Positions 29,595 through 37,160 of a DNA stretch of 64,000 nt are shown one piece after another (positions within the stretch are counted from its first letter, which is position 1; the number at the start of each line of letters is the position of its first letter). Origin of the DNA: Pseudomonas poae (lineage in GTDB: Bacteria; Pseudomonadota; Gammaproteobacteria; Pseudomonadales; Pseudomonadaceae); contig CP110972.1 in the NCBI GenBank assembly GCA_028869255.1, positions 1,369,001 to 1,433,000 on the forward strand, read 5' to 3'. The notes beneath the pieces are model-generated. The model was not told the origin of the DNA, ran no database searches, and worked only from the letters and a program-made list of their open reading frames with translations. The position numbers and the translations under genes were made by a program.

Positions 29595-30220
29595 AGCGGC
29601 ATCAGCAGGGTTTCACCTTGCTCGAAATCATGATCGTGCTCAGCTTGCTCGGGGTGTTGCTGGTGCTGGTCGGCGGTGCATTGCTGGGGGCCAATCGTGC
29701 GGTGCTCAAGGCGCAGCGCTACACGGTCAGCCTGGATGAAATGCGCGCCGCGCAGCAGTTTTTGCGCAGCGCCATCAGCGAGGCGCTGCCGTTGGACGTC
29801 ACCGAGGATGACAGCCAGGTCGACGGGTTTTTCAGCGGCGGGCCGCAGCGCATGCAGTTTGTCGCGACCTTGCCCGGCGTGCTCGGCGGCGGCATTCAGC
29901 GTTTCACTTTGCAGTTGACGGGCCCCGAGGCGCAGCGCGATTTGCAAGTGGCGTTCGCCCGATTCGAGTCATCGGCACAGGTCAGTGTGCCGGCCTCGCG
30001 CAGTGAGCCGCAGGTGTTGTTGAACGGCATCCAGGACCTGCAATTCAGCTATCGCGGTGTGTCGCCCAAGGGCCAGGCCACCGGCTGGATCAGCGACTGG
30101 CCGTGGTCCAAACGCCTGCCGTATGCGGTGCGCATTGCGGCGCGGGTCAATGGGCCGGTGCCGTGGGTTACCCAGGTGATTGCGTTGCGCCTGAACCTGT
30201 CCGGCGGGGCTCCAGAATGA
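29591..30220 (+). CDS. gspJ: minor pseudopilin GspJ
   Basis: Tip pseudopilin, 209 aa. The leader is MKRHQQG, followed by FTLLEIMIVLSLLGVLLVLV. The rest is a beta-rich domain containing the RVVL-type strand pattern (LNGIQDLQFSYRGVS). It overlaps gspI and gspK by 4 bp each. Assignment rests on the prepilin signature, length and operon order. Confidence 0.9.
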   Translation: MKRHQQGFTLLEIMIVLSLLGVLLVLVGGALLGANRAVLKAQRYTVSLDEMRAAQQFLRSAISEALPLDVTEDDSQVDGFFSGGPQRMQFVATLPGVLGGGIQRFTLQLTGPEAQRDLQVAFARFESSAQVSVPASRSEPQVLLNGIQDLQFSYRGVSPKGQATGWISDWPWSKRLPYAVRIAARVNGPVPWVTQVIALRLNLSGGAPE

Positions 30221-30942
30221 TCAGGCATCAGCGTGGTGTCGCCTTGCTGCTGGTGCTGTGGGTGTTGGCCTTGCTCAGCCTGTTGCTGGGTGGGCTGGCT
30301 GGCTGGGTACAACTGGAAACGCGCCAGGCTGCCTGGCATCGCCAGCATACCCAGGCGGTACTGGCTGCCGAGGCGGGAGTGGCGCTGGCGATGCAGGCGC
30401 TGGCTGATCCGTTGCAGCGCAAGCAATGGATCGCCGACGGGCGCGAAGTGCCGCTGGTGTTCGATGACGCGCAGTTGCACGTCAGCCTGCGCAGTGAGCG
30501 CGGCAAGCTGTATTTGAACAGCGCCGAGGTGGCGGACTTTGCCCGCCTGGCCCTGGCCTGCGGTGCGACACAGGCCCAGGCCAACCAACTCGCCAGAGAC
30601 CTGGAAGTACGCCGCAACCAGGGACTGGCGCCGTTTCGCGTGGTGGAAGAACTGCGGCAACTGCCGGGCATGAGCCAGGCGCTGTACAGCGCGCTGGTAC
30701 CCGAAATCAGCCTGTGGAGTGGCCTGGACCGGCCCGATCCGGCGTTCGCCAGCGCATTGATGCGCCGCGCACTGAACCTGCCGCACCAGAGTGCGGTGGG
30801 CGCCGACCCCGGCGATGTGCTGGTGGTCGACAGCCGCGCACAACGCCCCGGCGGCTATCACGCCCGGTTGCAAGCCACGGTGTTATTGAGCCCCGCGCAA
30901 GGCAGCGCACAACCTTATCGAGTGCTACGTTGGCAAGAATAA
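30217..30942 (+). CDS. gspK: minor pseudopilin GspK
   Basis: Tip-capping pseudopilin, 241 aa. The leader MIRHQRG is followed by VALLLVLWVLALLSLLLGG, lacking Glu at +5, which is the distinguishing feature of GspK. The helical insert (RDLEVRRNQGLAPFRVVEEL) and the C-terminal PYRVLRW are family-like. It is shorter than E. coli/Klebsiella GspK (about 320 aa). The gene overlaps gspL. Confidence 0.9.
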   Translation: MIRHQRGVALLLVLWVLALLSLLLGGLAGWVQLETRQAAWHRQHTQAVLAAEAGVALAMQALADPLQRKQWIADGREVPLVFDDAQLHVSLRSERGKLYLNSAEVADFARLALACGATQAQANQLARDLEVRRNQGLAPFRVVEELRQLPGMSQALYSALVPEISLWSGLDRPDPAFASALMRRALNLPHQSAVGADPGDVLVVDSRAQRPGGYHARLQATVLLSPAQGSAQPYRVLRWQE

Positions 30943-31982
30943 ATGAACACTTATCCGCGCGGCTGCAGGTGCTGGCGCTGCCGATCGCCCAGCGCTGGCG
31001 CGGCAGCCTGTTGCAACTGGGGTGGCGGCTGTGGCTCAAGGAATTGCGCGCCTGCTTGCCGGGATGGTTGTCGCTGCAGGACATCCCCGAGCATGTCTAC
31101 CGCTGGCCGCTGACTGCGCCCGTAGCTCCCCTCGCGGGCGAGGTGCGCCAGGTGCTGTTGCTCGCGCCCTCGGCGGTGCTGGTGCAAACCCTGCAGCTGC
31201 CACCGGCCGCGGCGCGCAACCTGTCGACTGTGGTCGGCTATGAACTGGACCGCTTCACGCCGTTCGACGCCGCCCAGCTGTACTTCGTGGCGCGTCAGGA
31301 GCGCCGCACCGCCACCCACGTGCAGGTAACGCTGGTGGCGATCCTGCGCGAACGCCTGGACCAGATCCTCAGCGACTGCGCCGCGCTCGGCTTGCAGCCC
31401 CATGCCGTGGACGTGGAGGACGCCGCCGGTGCGCCGATGGGCATCGACCTGTTACCGGCGCCCTTGCGCCCACGCCAGCGGCCTGCGGGCAAAGGCTTGC
31501 AACGCAGCTTGCCGTGGCTGTGCGGCGCGCTGTTGATTGCGGCCATGCTGCTGTGGCTCAACGACCGCCAGCGCGTGCTTGACGCCATGCACCAAAGCGT
31601 ACGTGAGCAACGGGCCCAGGTCGCCGAGGTCCAGGCCCTGCGCCAGCAACTGCTCAATACCCGTGGCGCCGCGCAGTATTTGATCCGGCGCAAGACGGCC
31701 CAGCCGCCCTTGGCCGCACTGCTCAACGAACTGACCGCCTGCCTGCCGCCCGATACCTGGGTCGACCAGTTGGAGGTCAATGACGGTGCCGACGTTTCCT
31801 TCTCCGGGCAAAGCGCCAAGGCGAGTGCCCTGATCACCCGGATCAAGGGCTGCCACAGCCTGGAAAACGCCCAGTTCGAAGGGGTGATCCAACCCGACGC
31901 GCAAACCGGCAAGGATCAGTTTTCCTTGCGCGCCCACCTGCACCAGGAGGCCGCCGATGCGCCGACCACTGACACCCCGTGA
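30930..31982 (+). CDS. gspL: type II secretion protein GspL
   Basis: Inner-membrane assembly protein, 350 aa, linking GspE to the periplasmic ring. It has a cytoplasmic actin-like domain (LQLPPAAARNLSTVVGYELD, RFTPFDAAQLYFVARQ), one membrane helix (LPWLCGALLIAAMLLWL, about 180-200) and a periplasmic PilN-like domain. The best start is TTG 30930, inside the end of gspK; no ATG or GTG fits. It overlaps gspM by 26 bp. Confidence 0.88.
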   Translation: MARINEHLSARLQVLALPIAQRWRGSLLQLGWRLWLKELRACLPGWLSLQDIPEHVYRWPLTAPVAPLAGEVRQVLLLAPSAVLVQTLQLPPAAARNLSTVVGYELDRFTPFDAAQLYFVARQERRTATHVQVTLVAILRERLDQILSDCAALGLQPHAVDVEDAAGAPMGIDLLPAPLRPRQRPAGKGLQRSLPWLCGALLIAAMLLWLNDRQRVLDAMHQSVREQRAQVAEVQALRQQLLNTRGAAQYLIRRKTAQPPLAALLNELTACLPPDTWVDQLEVNDGADVSFSGQSAKASALITRIKGCHSLENAQFEGVIQPDAQTGKDQFSLRAHLHQEAADAPTTDTP

Positions 31983-32568
31983 ACGCCGTGGCGCGGCCCT
32001 GATCGGCCTGGCCCTGGTGCTCGGCGCCGGTTACTGGCTGCTGATCGACAGCTGGTTCGCCGGCCCCCTGCGCACCATGGGCGAGCAGGCCGAGCAGTTA
32101 CGCGAGCAGCAACAGCGCTACGCCGGCGTATTGCTTCAGGGCGACTCCCTGCGCCAACAGCTTGAGCAAGCGCGGCAGGACCCGGCCAGCAGTACCAGCC
32201 TGTTGCCCGGCGATGACCCCAGCGCCGTCGCCGCCGACCTGATGCAACGCATCGCCGACCTGATCAACAGCCGCGCCGGCCTCGGTGGCGGCTGCAGCCT
32301 GACCCAGCGCATGCCGATCACCCCGGAACAGGACGACAGCGAGCCGTATCGCCAGGTCAAAGTCAGCCTGACCCTCGACTGTGCCATCGAACCCTTGACT
32401 GCGATCCTGCATGAACTGGAGTACCAGCGCCCGTTTCTGTTCGTGGATGAAATGAGCATCCGCCGCCCGCCGAATGCGCCCGTCAGCGGCGGCGCCGGCA
32501 AGCTGGTGGTGCACCTGTTGGTGCGCGGCTACCTGCAACCGGCCGCCGCCCAGCAGGTGCGCCGATGA
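31957..32568 (+). CDS. gspM: type II secretion protein GspM
   Basis: Bitopic inner-membrane protein, 203 aa. A short basic N-terminus (RRPLTPRERRG) is followed by one membrane helix (about residues 13-30), a coiled-coil stretch (MGEQAEQLREQQQRYAG) and a periplasmic ferredoxin-like domain. It partners GspL, whose gene it overlaps. The family is poorly conserved, so the call rests on topology, size and position. Confidence 0.85.
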   Translation: MRRPLTPRERRGAALIGLALVLGAGYWLLIDSWFAGPLRTMGEQAEQLREQQQRYAGVLLQGDSLRQQLEQARQDPASSTSLLPGDDPSAVAADLMQRIADLINSRAGLGGGCSLTQRMPITPEQDDSEPYRQVKVSLTLDCAIEPLTAILHELEYQRPFLFVDEMSIRRPPNAPVSGGAGKLVVHLLVRGYLQPAAAQQVRR

Positions 32569-33206
32569 TCACTGCATTGCGCCCCCTGGAATGGCTGTTG
32601 CTCGGCGTGGCGGGGCTGTTGGGCCTGCTGATGGTCGGCATTCTCAGCAGCATCGGCGATGCGCCGCAGTGGTTGCCGGCGCCTGCGCCCGATGCACGCG
32701 CCAACGCCGCAGCCAAGGTGCTGGCGGCCCCGAGTGCGACATTGGAAAGCCTCGCCGGCACCTGGCAGGCGCCCTTGTTCAGCCCCGACCGCAGCCCAGA
32801 TCGGGCGGTCGGCGAGGCAGCCGTCTCGAGCCTGTCGAGCCTGACCCTGACCGGAATCGTCCTCGACGGCAACCTGCGCGTCGCCTTGCTCAAGCGCGCT
32901 GATGGCCCGCCGCTGAAAGTCCATCAAGACCAGACCCTGCCCAATGGCTGGCGCCTGGAACACCTTACGCCCCGCGAAGCACGCTTTGCCCTGGATGGCC
33001 GCACGCAGACCCTGAGCCTGCGCGCCCTGCGTTTGCCTGCGCCGTCGACTACCCCCCGATTACCCTTCCTCACGAGTCCGCCCCTTGATCGATACTTTCC
33101 CCGGCGCTTTGCGCACCACCGTGTTCTGCCTGGCCAGCGCCGTTGCCCTCGCGGGTTGCGGCACCTTCCCCGAGCATCTCGACCCGGACGAGGCCCTGCT
33201 GCATGA
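32565..33206 (+). CDS. GspC-like type II secretion protein, probable 3' frame error
   Basis: Bitopic inner-membrane protein with one N-terminal helix (LEWLLLGVAGLLGLLMVGIL) and a short periplasmic domain resembling the GspC homology region (WQAPLFSPDR, LSSLTLTGIVLDGNLRVALL), which links the platform to the secretin. As read, it runs 120 bp into gspD with a nonsense Arg/Pro tail. Adding one C to the run at 33052-33057 gives PPITLPHESAP and a stop at 33088, i.e. 174 aa with the usual 4-bp TTGA overlap with gspD. A GspN-like label is possible. Confidence 0.75.
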   Translation: MITALRPLEWLLLGVAGLLGLLMVGILSSIGDAPQWLPAPAPDARANAAAKVLAAPSATLESLAGTWQAPLFSPDRSPDRAVGEAAVSSLSSLTLTGIVLDGNLRVALLKRADGPPLKVHQDQTLPNGWRLEHLTPREARFALDGRTQTLSLRALRLPAPSTTPRLPFLTSPPLDRYFPRRFAHHRVLPGQRRCPRGLRHLPRASRPGRGPAA

Positions 33207-35331
33207 GGCGATGCAGGGCACCGGCTCGCAACGCCCGCCCGTGGACCCGGCCAGCGAACAGGCCCCGGTCGACAGCGGCCAGCCCCAGGCGAAAACCCCG
33301 CCGCAGCGCCAATTGATTCGCGGCAACCAGCAATTCGTGCGCCCGCCGTCGGCGGCACCGGCGATGAAGGAGGAGGGCAGCGGTGACATCGTGTTCAACT
33401 TCGCCGACCAGCCGATCGAGGCGGTGATCAACAGCGTGATGGGCGACCTGCTGCACGAGAACTACAGCATTGCGCAGGGGGTAAAAGGCAACGTCAGCTT
33501 CTCCACCTCAAAACCGGTGAACAAGCAGCAGGCGCTGTCGATTCTCGAAACCCTGTTGTCCTGGACCGACAACGCGATGATCAAGCAGGGCAACCGGTAT
33601 GTGATCCTGCCGGCCAACCAGGCGGTGGCGGGCAAGCTGGTGCCTGAGATGCGCGTGTCGCAGCCCTCCAGCGGCCTGTCGGCGCGGCTGTTTGCGCTGC
33701 GTTATATCTCGGCCACCGAGATGCAGAAACTGCTCAAGCCCTTTGCCCGCGAGAATGCCTTCCTGCTGGTGGACCCGGCGCGCAATGTGCTGAGCCTGGC
33801 CGGTACCCCGGAAGAGTTGGCCAACTACCAGGACACCATCGACACCTTCGACGTGGACTGGCTCAAGGGCATGTCGGTGGGGGTGTTCGGCCTGCAACGC
33901 GCCTCGGTGGCCGAGTTGATGCCCGAGCTGCAAAAGATGTTCGGCCCCGACAGCGGCATGCCCCTGGCAGGCATGGTGCGCTTTTTGCCGATCGAGCGGA
34001 CCAACTCGGTGGTCGCGATTTCGTCGCAGCCGCAGTACCTCAGCGAAGTCGGCGACTGGATCCACACCATCGATGAAGGCGGCGGCAACGAGCCACAGAT
34101 GTACGTGTACGACGTGCGCAATATGAAGGCCACGGACCTGGCCAAATACCTGCGGCAAATCTACGGCAGCGGCGCGATCAAGGACGACACCCCGGCCAAG
34201 GTCGCCCCCGGTTTGCGCACGGCGACCTTGTCGTCGCCCGGCACCAACAGCACCTCCGGCAGCACGCCCGGTGGCCTGAGCAACAACCTGAATAACAGCC
34301 AGCCCGCCGCTGACGACGAGGCGCAGGAGCCCGAAGCCGAGCCGGACAGCGCCGAGCAGGGCACCACCGAAGACGCCCCGGCCAAAAGCCTCGACGCCGG
34401 CACCCGCATCACCGCGCAAAAAAGCAGTAACCAACTGCTGGTGCGCACCCGCCCGGTGCAATGGAAGGAGATCGAATCGGCGATCAAACGCCTCGACAAC
34501 CCGCCGCTGCAAGTGCAGATCGAGACGCGCATCCTCGAAGTCAAACTCACCGGTGAACTGGACCTGGGCGTGCAGTGGTACTTGGGGCGCCTGGCGGGTA
34601 ATTCCACCAGCACCACCGTGGGCAACACCGCCGGCAGCCAGGGCGCATTGGGCGGTGGCGGGGCGGGCTTGGGCGCTACGGATTCGTTGTTTTATTCCTT
34701 TGTCAGTTCCAACCTGCAGGTGGCCTTGCACGCGCTGGAAACCAATGGGCGCACCCAGGTGCTGTCGGCGCCGTCGCTGGTGGTGATGAACAACCAGCCG
34801 GCGCAGATTCAGGTGGGTGACAACATTCCGATCAGCCAGACCACGGTGAATACCGGCACCTCTGACACCACGTTGAGCAGTGTTGAGTATGTGCAGACCG
34901 GGGTGATCCTGGATGTGGTGCCGCGGATTAATCCGGGGGGGTTGGTGTATATGGATATTCAGCAGCAGGTCAGTGATGCGCAGGATCAGGCGTCGTCGAG
35001 TAGTGACACGCAGAATAATCCGCGTATTTCTACGCGGTCGGTGTCGACGCAGGTGGCTGTGCAGAGTGGGCAGACGGTGCTGCTGGGGGGGTTGATCAAG
35101 CAGGACAATGCGGAGAGTGTGAGTGCGGTGCCTTATCTTGGGAAGATTCCGGGGTTGCGGTGGTTGTTTGGGAATACCAGTAAGTCCAAGGATCGCACGG
35201 AGTTGATTGTGTTGATTACGCCTAGGGTGATTACCAGTAGCAGTCAGGCGCGGCAGGTGACGGATGATTATCGGCAGCAGATGCAGTTGTTGCGGCCGGG
35301 GGGTGAGGTTGTGTGTATATCCGGTGGTTAG
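33085..35331 (+). CDS. gspD: liposecretin GspD (HxcQ-like)
   Basis: Outer-membrane secretin, 748 aa, forming the exit channel. The N-terminus carries a lipobox (VALAGC, Cys25), so it is a self-targeting lipoprotein like HxcQ and needs no pilotin. N0 domain: DIVFNFADQPIEAVINSVMG; N1-N3 domains follow, with a long Ser/Gly/Asp/Glu-rich linker at about 370-440; secretin domain: VQIETRILEVKLTGELDLGV through VPYLGKIPGLRWLFG. Start is TTG 33085. Codon use changes sharply toward G and T in third positions over the last 450 bases. Last gene of the operon. Confidence 0.93.
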   Translation: MIDTFPGALRTTVFCLASAVALAGCGTFPEHLDPDEALLHEAMQGTGSQRPPVDPASEQAPVDSGQPQAKTPPQRQLIRGNQQFVRPPSAAPAMKEEGSGDIVFNFADQPIEAVINSVMGDLLHENYSIAQGVKGNVSFSTSKPVNKQQALSILETLLSWTDNAMIKQGNRYVILPANQAVAGKLVPEMRVSQPSSGLSARLFALRYISATEMQKLLKPFARENAFLLVDPARNVLSLAGTPEELANYQDTIDTFDVDWLKGMSVGVFGLQRASVAELMPELQKMFGPDSGMPLAGMVRFLPIERTNSVVAISSQPQYLSEVGDWIHTIDEGGGNEPQMYVYDVRNMKATDLAKYLRQIYGSGAIKDDTPAKVAPGLRTATLSSPGTNSTSGSTPGGLSNNLNNSQPAADDEAQEPEAEPDSAEQGTTEDAPAKSLDAGTRITAQKSSNQLLVRTRPVQWKEIESAIKRLDNPPLQVQIETRILEVKLTGELDLGVQWYLGRLAGNSTSTTVGNTAGSQGALGGGGAGLGATDSLFYSFVSSNLQVALHALETNGRTQVLSAPSLVVMNNQPAQIQVGDNIPISQTTVNTGTSDTTLSSVEYVQTGVILDVVPRINPGGLVYMDIQQQVSDAQDQASSSSDTQNNPRISTRSVSTQVAVQSGQTVLLGGLIKQDNAESVSAVPYLGKIPGLRWLFGNTSKSKDRTELIVLITPRVITSSSQARQVTDDYRQQMQLLRPGGEVVCISGG

Positions 35332-35336
35332 GTAAC

Positions 35337-35590
35337 GGCTGCCTATGGTTCCGCTCTTACAGCGGGTCACTTTTGGAAGAGCGCCAAAAGTAACCAAAAA
35401 CGCTTCGCCCCAACACTCGGCACCTCGCCTCCGGCTCGGTGTGCCCGCACGCAGACTTGAATCCGTGGGCCGCCGCGATGGGCCATCCTTGGCCCAGCGC
35501 GGCTAACCCGGCGTCCTGCCGGGTTGCCCACGGATTCAAGCCTGCGTGCGGCCAGCGTGTTTTACGGGGCGCCCAGGATCAAGATCAAAA
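35337..35590. repeat. long inverted repeat, left copy
   Basis: About 250 bp, matched in reverse orientation by 36512-36774. The core 35456-35547 (92 bp) is identical to the complement of 36564-36655. Each copy has its own internal hairpin: CTTGAATCCGTGGGC pairs with GCCCACGGATTCAAG, and CTAACCCGGCG has its own small stem. The outer part begins GGTTCCGCTCTTACAGCGGG. Confidence 0.85.
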
Positions 35591-35703
35591 GCGCAAAAGA
35601 TCGCTGACTTCGTCAGCGGTAAGGATGTAAGGGCCAGATCAAAAACAAAGCAAAGCGAGGCGGCCTGGCAGCCGGCCTGATCATTAAAGCCATACTCGGT
35701 CAA

Positions 35704-35780
35704 ATGTGGGAGCTGGCTTGCCTGCGAAAGCATCAACTCGGTTTACCTGATGTAGCTAGTTGTCTGTATCGCAGGGTCTC
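35704..35780. repeat. partial REP-type element
   Basis: TGTGGGAGCTGGCTTGCCTG followed by GCGAAAGCATCAACTCGGTT and a decayed right arm. The same sequence in the same orientation recurs at 36348 on the other side of the DUF6124-like gene, so the gene is flanked by direct copies. Confidence 0.6.
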
Positions 35781-35947
35781 GGAATTTTCCGACAAGGCTT
35801 TCAGGTTGTCGCTCGGAACTGCGCTGACTAACCTCCTTTTCGTCGCTGACCATTCAGCGATCGGATTTGACCGTCCGACTAAACCAGTGTGCTCAGCACC
35901 CAAGACCTATATCAGGCGTTTTTTCCAAGCTTGATGTATCGTGTCGC

Positions 35948-36074
35948 GGCAGCTGTGCGCGGGATACCTTCGGGTATGCCGGATCACTGGTTCCGGTCGG
36001 TCAACCCGCGTACAGCTGCCACCCCATTTCGTTTGACCGCGAGTGATGGTAGCTCCACCACCAGGAGTTCCACC
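35948..36074 (+). ncRNA. candidate structured leader RNA (three-way junction plus RBS hairpin)
   Basis: A 16-bp stem P1 pairs 35948-35963 with 36005-36020 (one G-U pair). Inside it are P2, ATACC-TTCG-GGTAT (35964-35977), a UUCG tetraloop hairpin, and P3, CCGGA/TCCGG (35979-35983 with 35992-35996). A short single-stranded joint follows. Downstream, AGCTCC (36051-36056) pairs with GGAGTT (36064-36069), hiding the Shine-Dalgarno AGGAG of the gene that starts at 36075. The arrangement suggests a cis-acting regulatory RNA; no named riboswitch family is recognised. Confidence 0.6.
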
Positions 36075-36347
36075 ATGATTAAAGACAGCCCAAATCCCCC
36101 AAGCTCTGCAGGCGCCGACGCCTGCGAAGGGCTCTTCACCCTGCGCGCCGATCTGGACACGGAGACCTTGCTGGTCAATGCCTCCCAAGACTTGGCGTCC
36201 ATCAGCGATATCGCCACCCACCTGGCCTTTGAAATCGACGGTGCCCAGCGCAACGTAGCCCTGGGCCTATGCCGAATGCTCGAAGGCGTACAACTGCTGG
36301 TGGACAAGGCGCTGGATAAAACCAGTCCTGTTACCTCAGTGCGTTAA
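36075..36347 (+). CDS. DUF6124-like small protein
   Basis: Ninety residues, no signal peptide or membrane helix. The body LFTLRADLDTETLLVNASQD, then LASISDIATHLAFEIDGAQR and LALGLCRMLEGVQLLVDKAL-like helices, matches the small helical proteins common in Pseudomonas and labelled DUF6124 (earlier DUF3077-like). Function is unknown. AGGAG lies eight bases before ATG 36075 but is within a hairpin. The gene is alone between long inverted repeats. Confidence 0.75.
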   Translation: MIKDSPNPPSSAGADACEGLFTLRADLDTETLLVNASQDLASISDIATHLAFEIDGAQRNVALGLCRMLEGVQLLVDKALDKTSPVTSVR

Positions 36348-36458
36348 CTGTGGGAGCTGGCTTGCCGCATCACCGCGAAAGCATCAACTCGATTTGCCTG
36401 ATGCACCGAGTTGCCAGCATCGCAGCGATGCGGCGACCCGACAAGCCAGCTCCCCCAG
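36348..36458. repeat. REP-type hairpin after the DUF6124-like gene
   Basis: Starts CTGTGGGAGCTGGCTTGCC immediately after the stop codon and ends in GACAAGCCAGCTCCCCCAG, with an inner inverted repeat (CATCAACTCG / CCGAGTTGCCAG). It probably terminates the gene. Confidence 0.75.
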
Positions 36459-36511
36459 AAAAGCCCGCCCTTGATCCAACCACTCAGGTCGGCTACTAGG
36501 CCGCCGTGCTC

Positions 36512-36774
36512 TGCTTTTGATCTTGATTTTGATCTCAGGCGCCCCGTCAATCACGCTGGCCGAACGCAGGCTTGAATCCGTGGGCAACCCGGCAGGACGC
36601 CGGGTTAGCCGCGCTGGGCCAAGGATGGCCCATCGCGGCGGCCCACGGATTCAAGCCGGAGTGAGGGCATGCCGAGCCTAGGCGAGGCACCGAGTGATGG
36701 GGCACAGACCTTTTGGTTACTTTTGGGGCGTTTGCCAAAAGTGACCCGCTGTAAGAGCGGAACCATAAGCCGCC
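36512..36774. repeat. long inverted repeat, right copy
   Basis: Reverse complement of the copy at 35337-35590; the 92-bp core 36564-36655 is identical. The outer ends also match (GGTTCCGCTCTTACAGCGGG read on the minus strand). Confidence 0.85.
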
Positions 36775-37160
36775 ATAACACAAATAACGGATATGTACCC
36801 ACCCCAAAGCCCAATCTCAAAAAGACATCATTTTTATGAATAAAAACCCCAAAAAATAATGAAATACAAGAATATTAGCTTATGCCCAAATAGCATTATA
36901 TTTTCAAAACCCATTCCGTTATGTTTGAACGCAACAGCCTACCCCTGACCTCGGATGGTACCCAGCGTAATCAAGATTCTGCACACCTAACCGGGCAATC
37001 AACCCCGCAGCAGAATCGTTGGAAGGGAGTTCAACGTATGTTGCCAATTCAACCCCCCGCCACACCTAGCTCCAAATCGCCGCCACACCCCCAACCGTGC
37101 ACCACGCGCTCCCCCGTATGCCGCGTGACCGCCCGACCTCGCGATTTGAAAAAGCTGAGA
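36775..37160 (+). promoter_or_regulatory. AT-rich promoter region of the second TonB-receptor operon
   Basis: From 36830 to 36920 the sequence is strongly AT-rich. It contains GAATAT (36870-36875) and ATGC-N7-GCAT (36882-36896 area), an interrupted dyad of the kind bound by LysR-type regulators such as CysB. The remaining 240 bp before the receptor start is open in the receptor frame but lacks coding character; I see no separate gene in it. Confidence 0.4.

Noticed and set aside
36921..37160. N-terminal extension of the receptor at 37161
   Set aside because: The extra 80 residues are Pro/Ser-rich without signal peptide, while ATG 37161/37167 starts a clear one.
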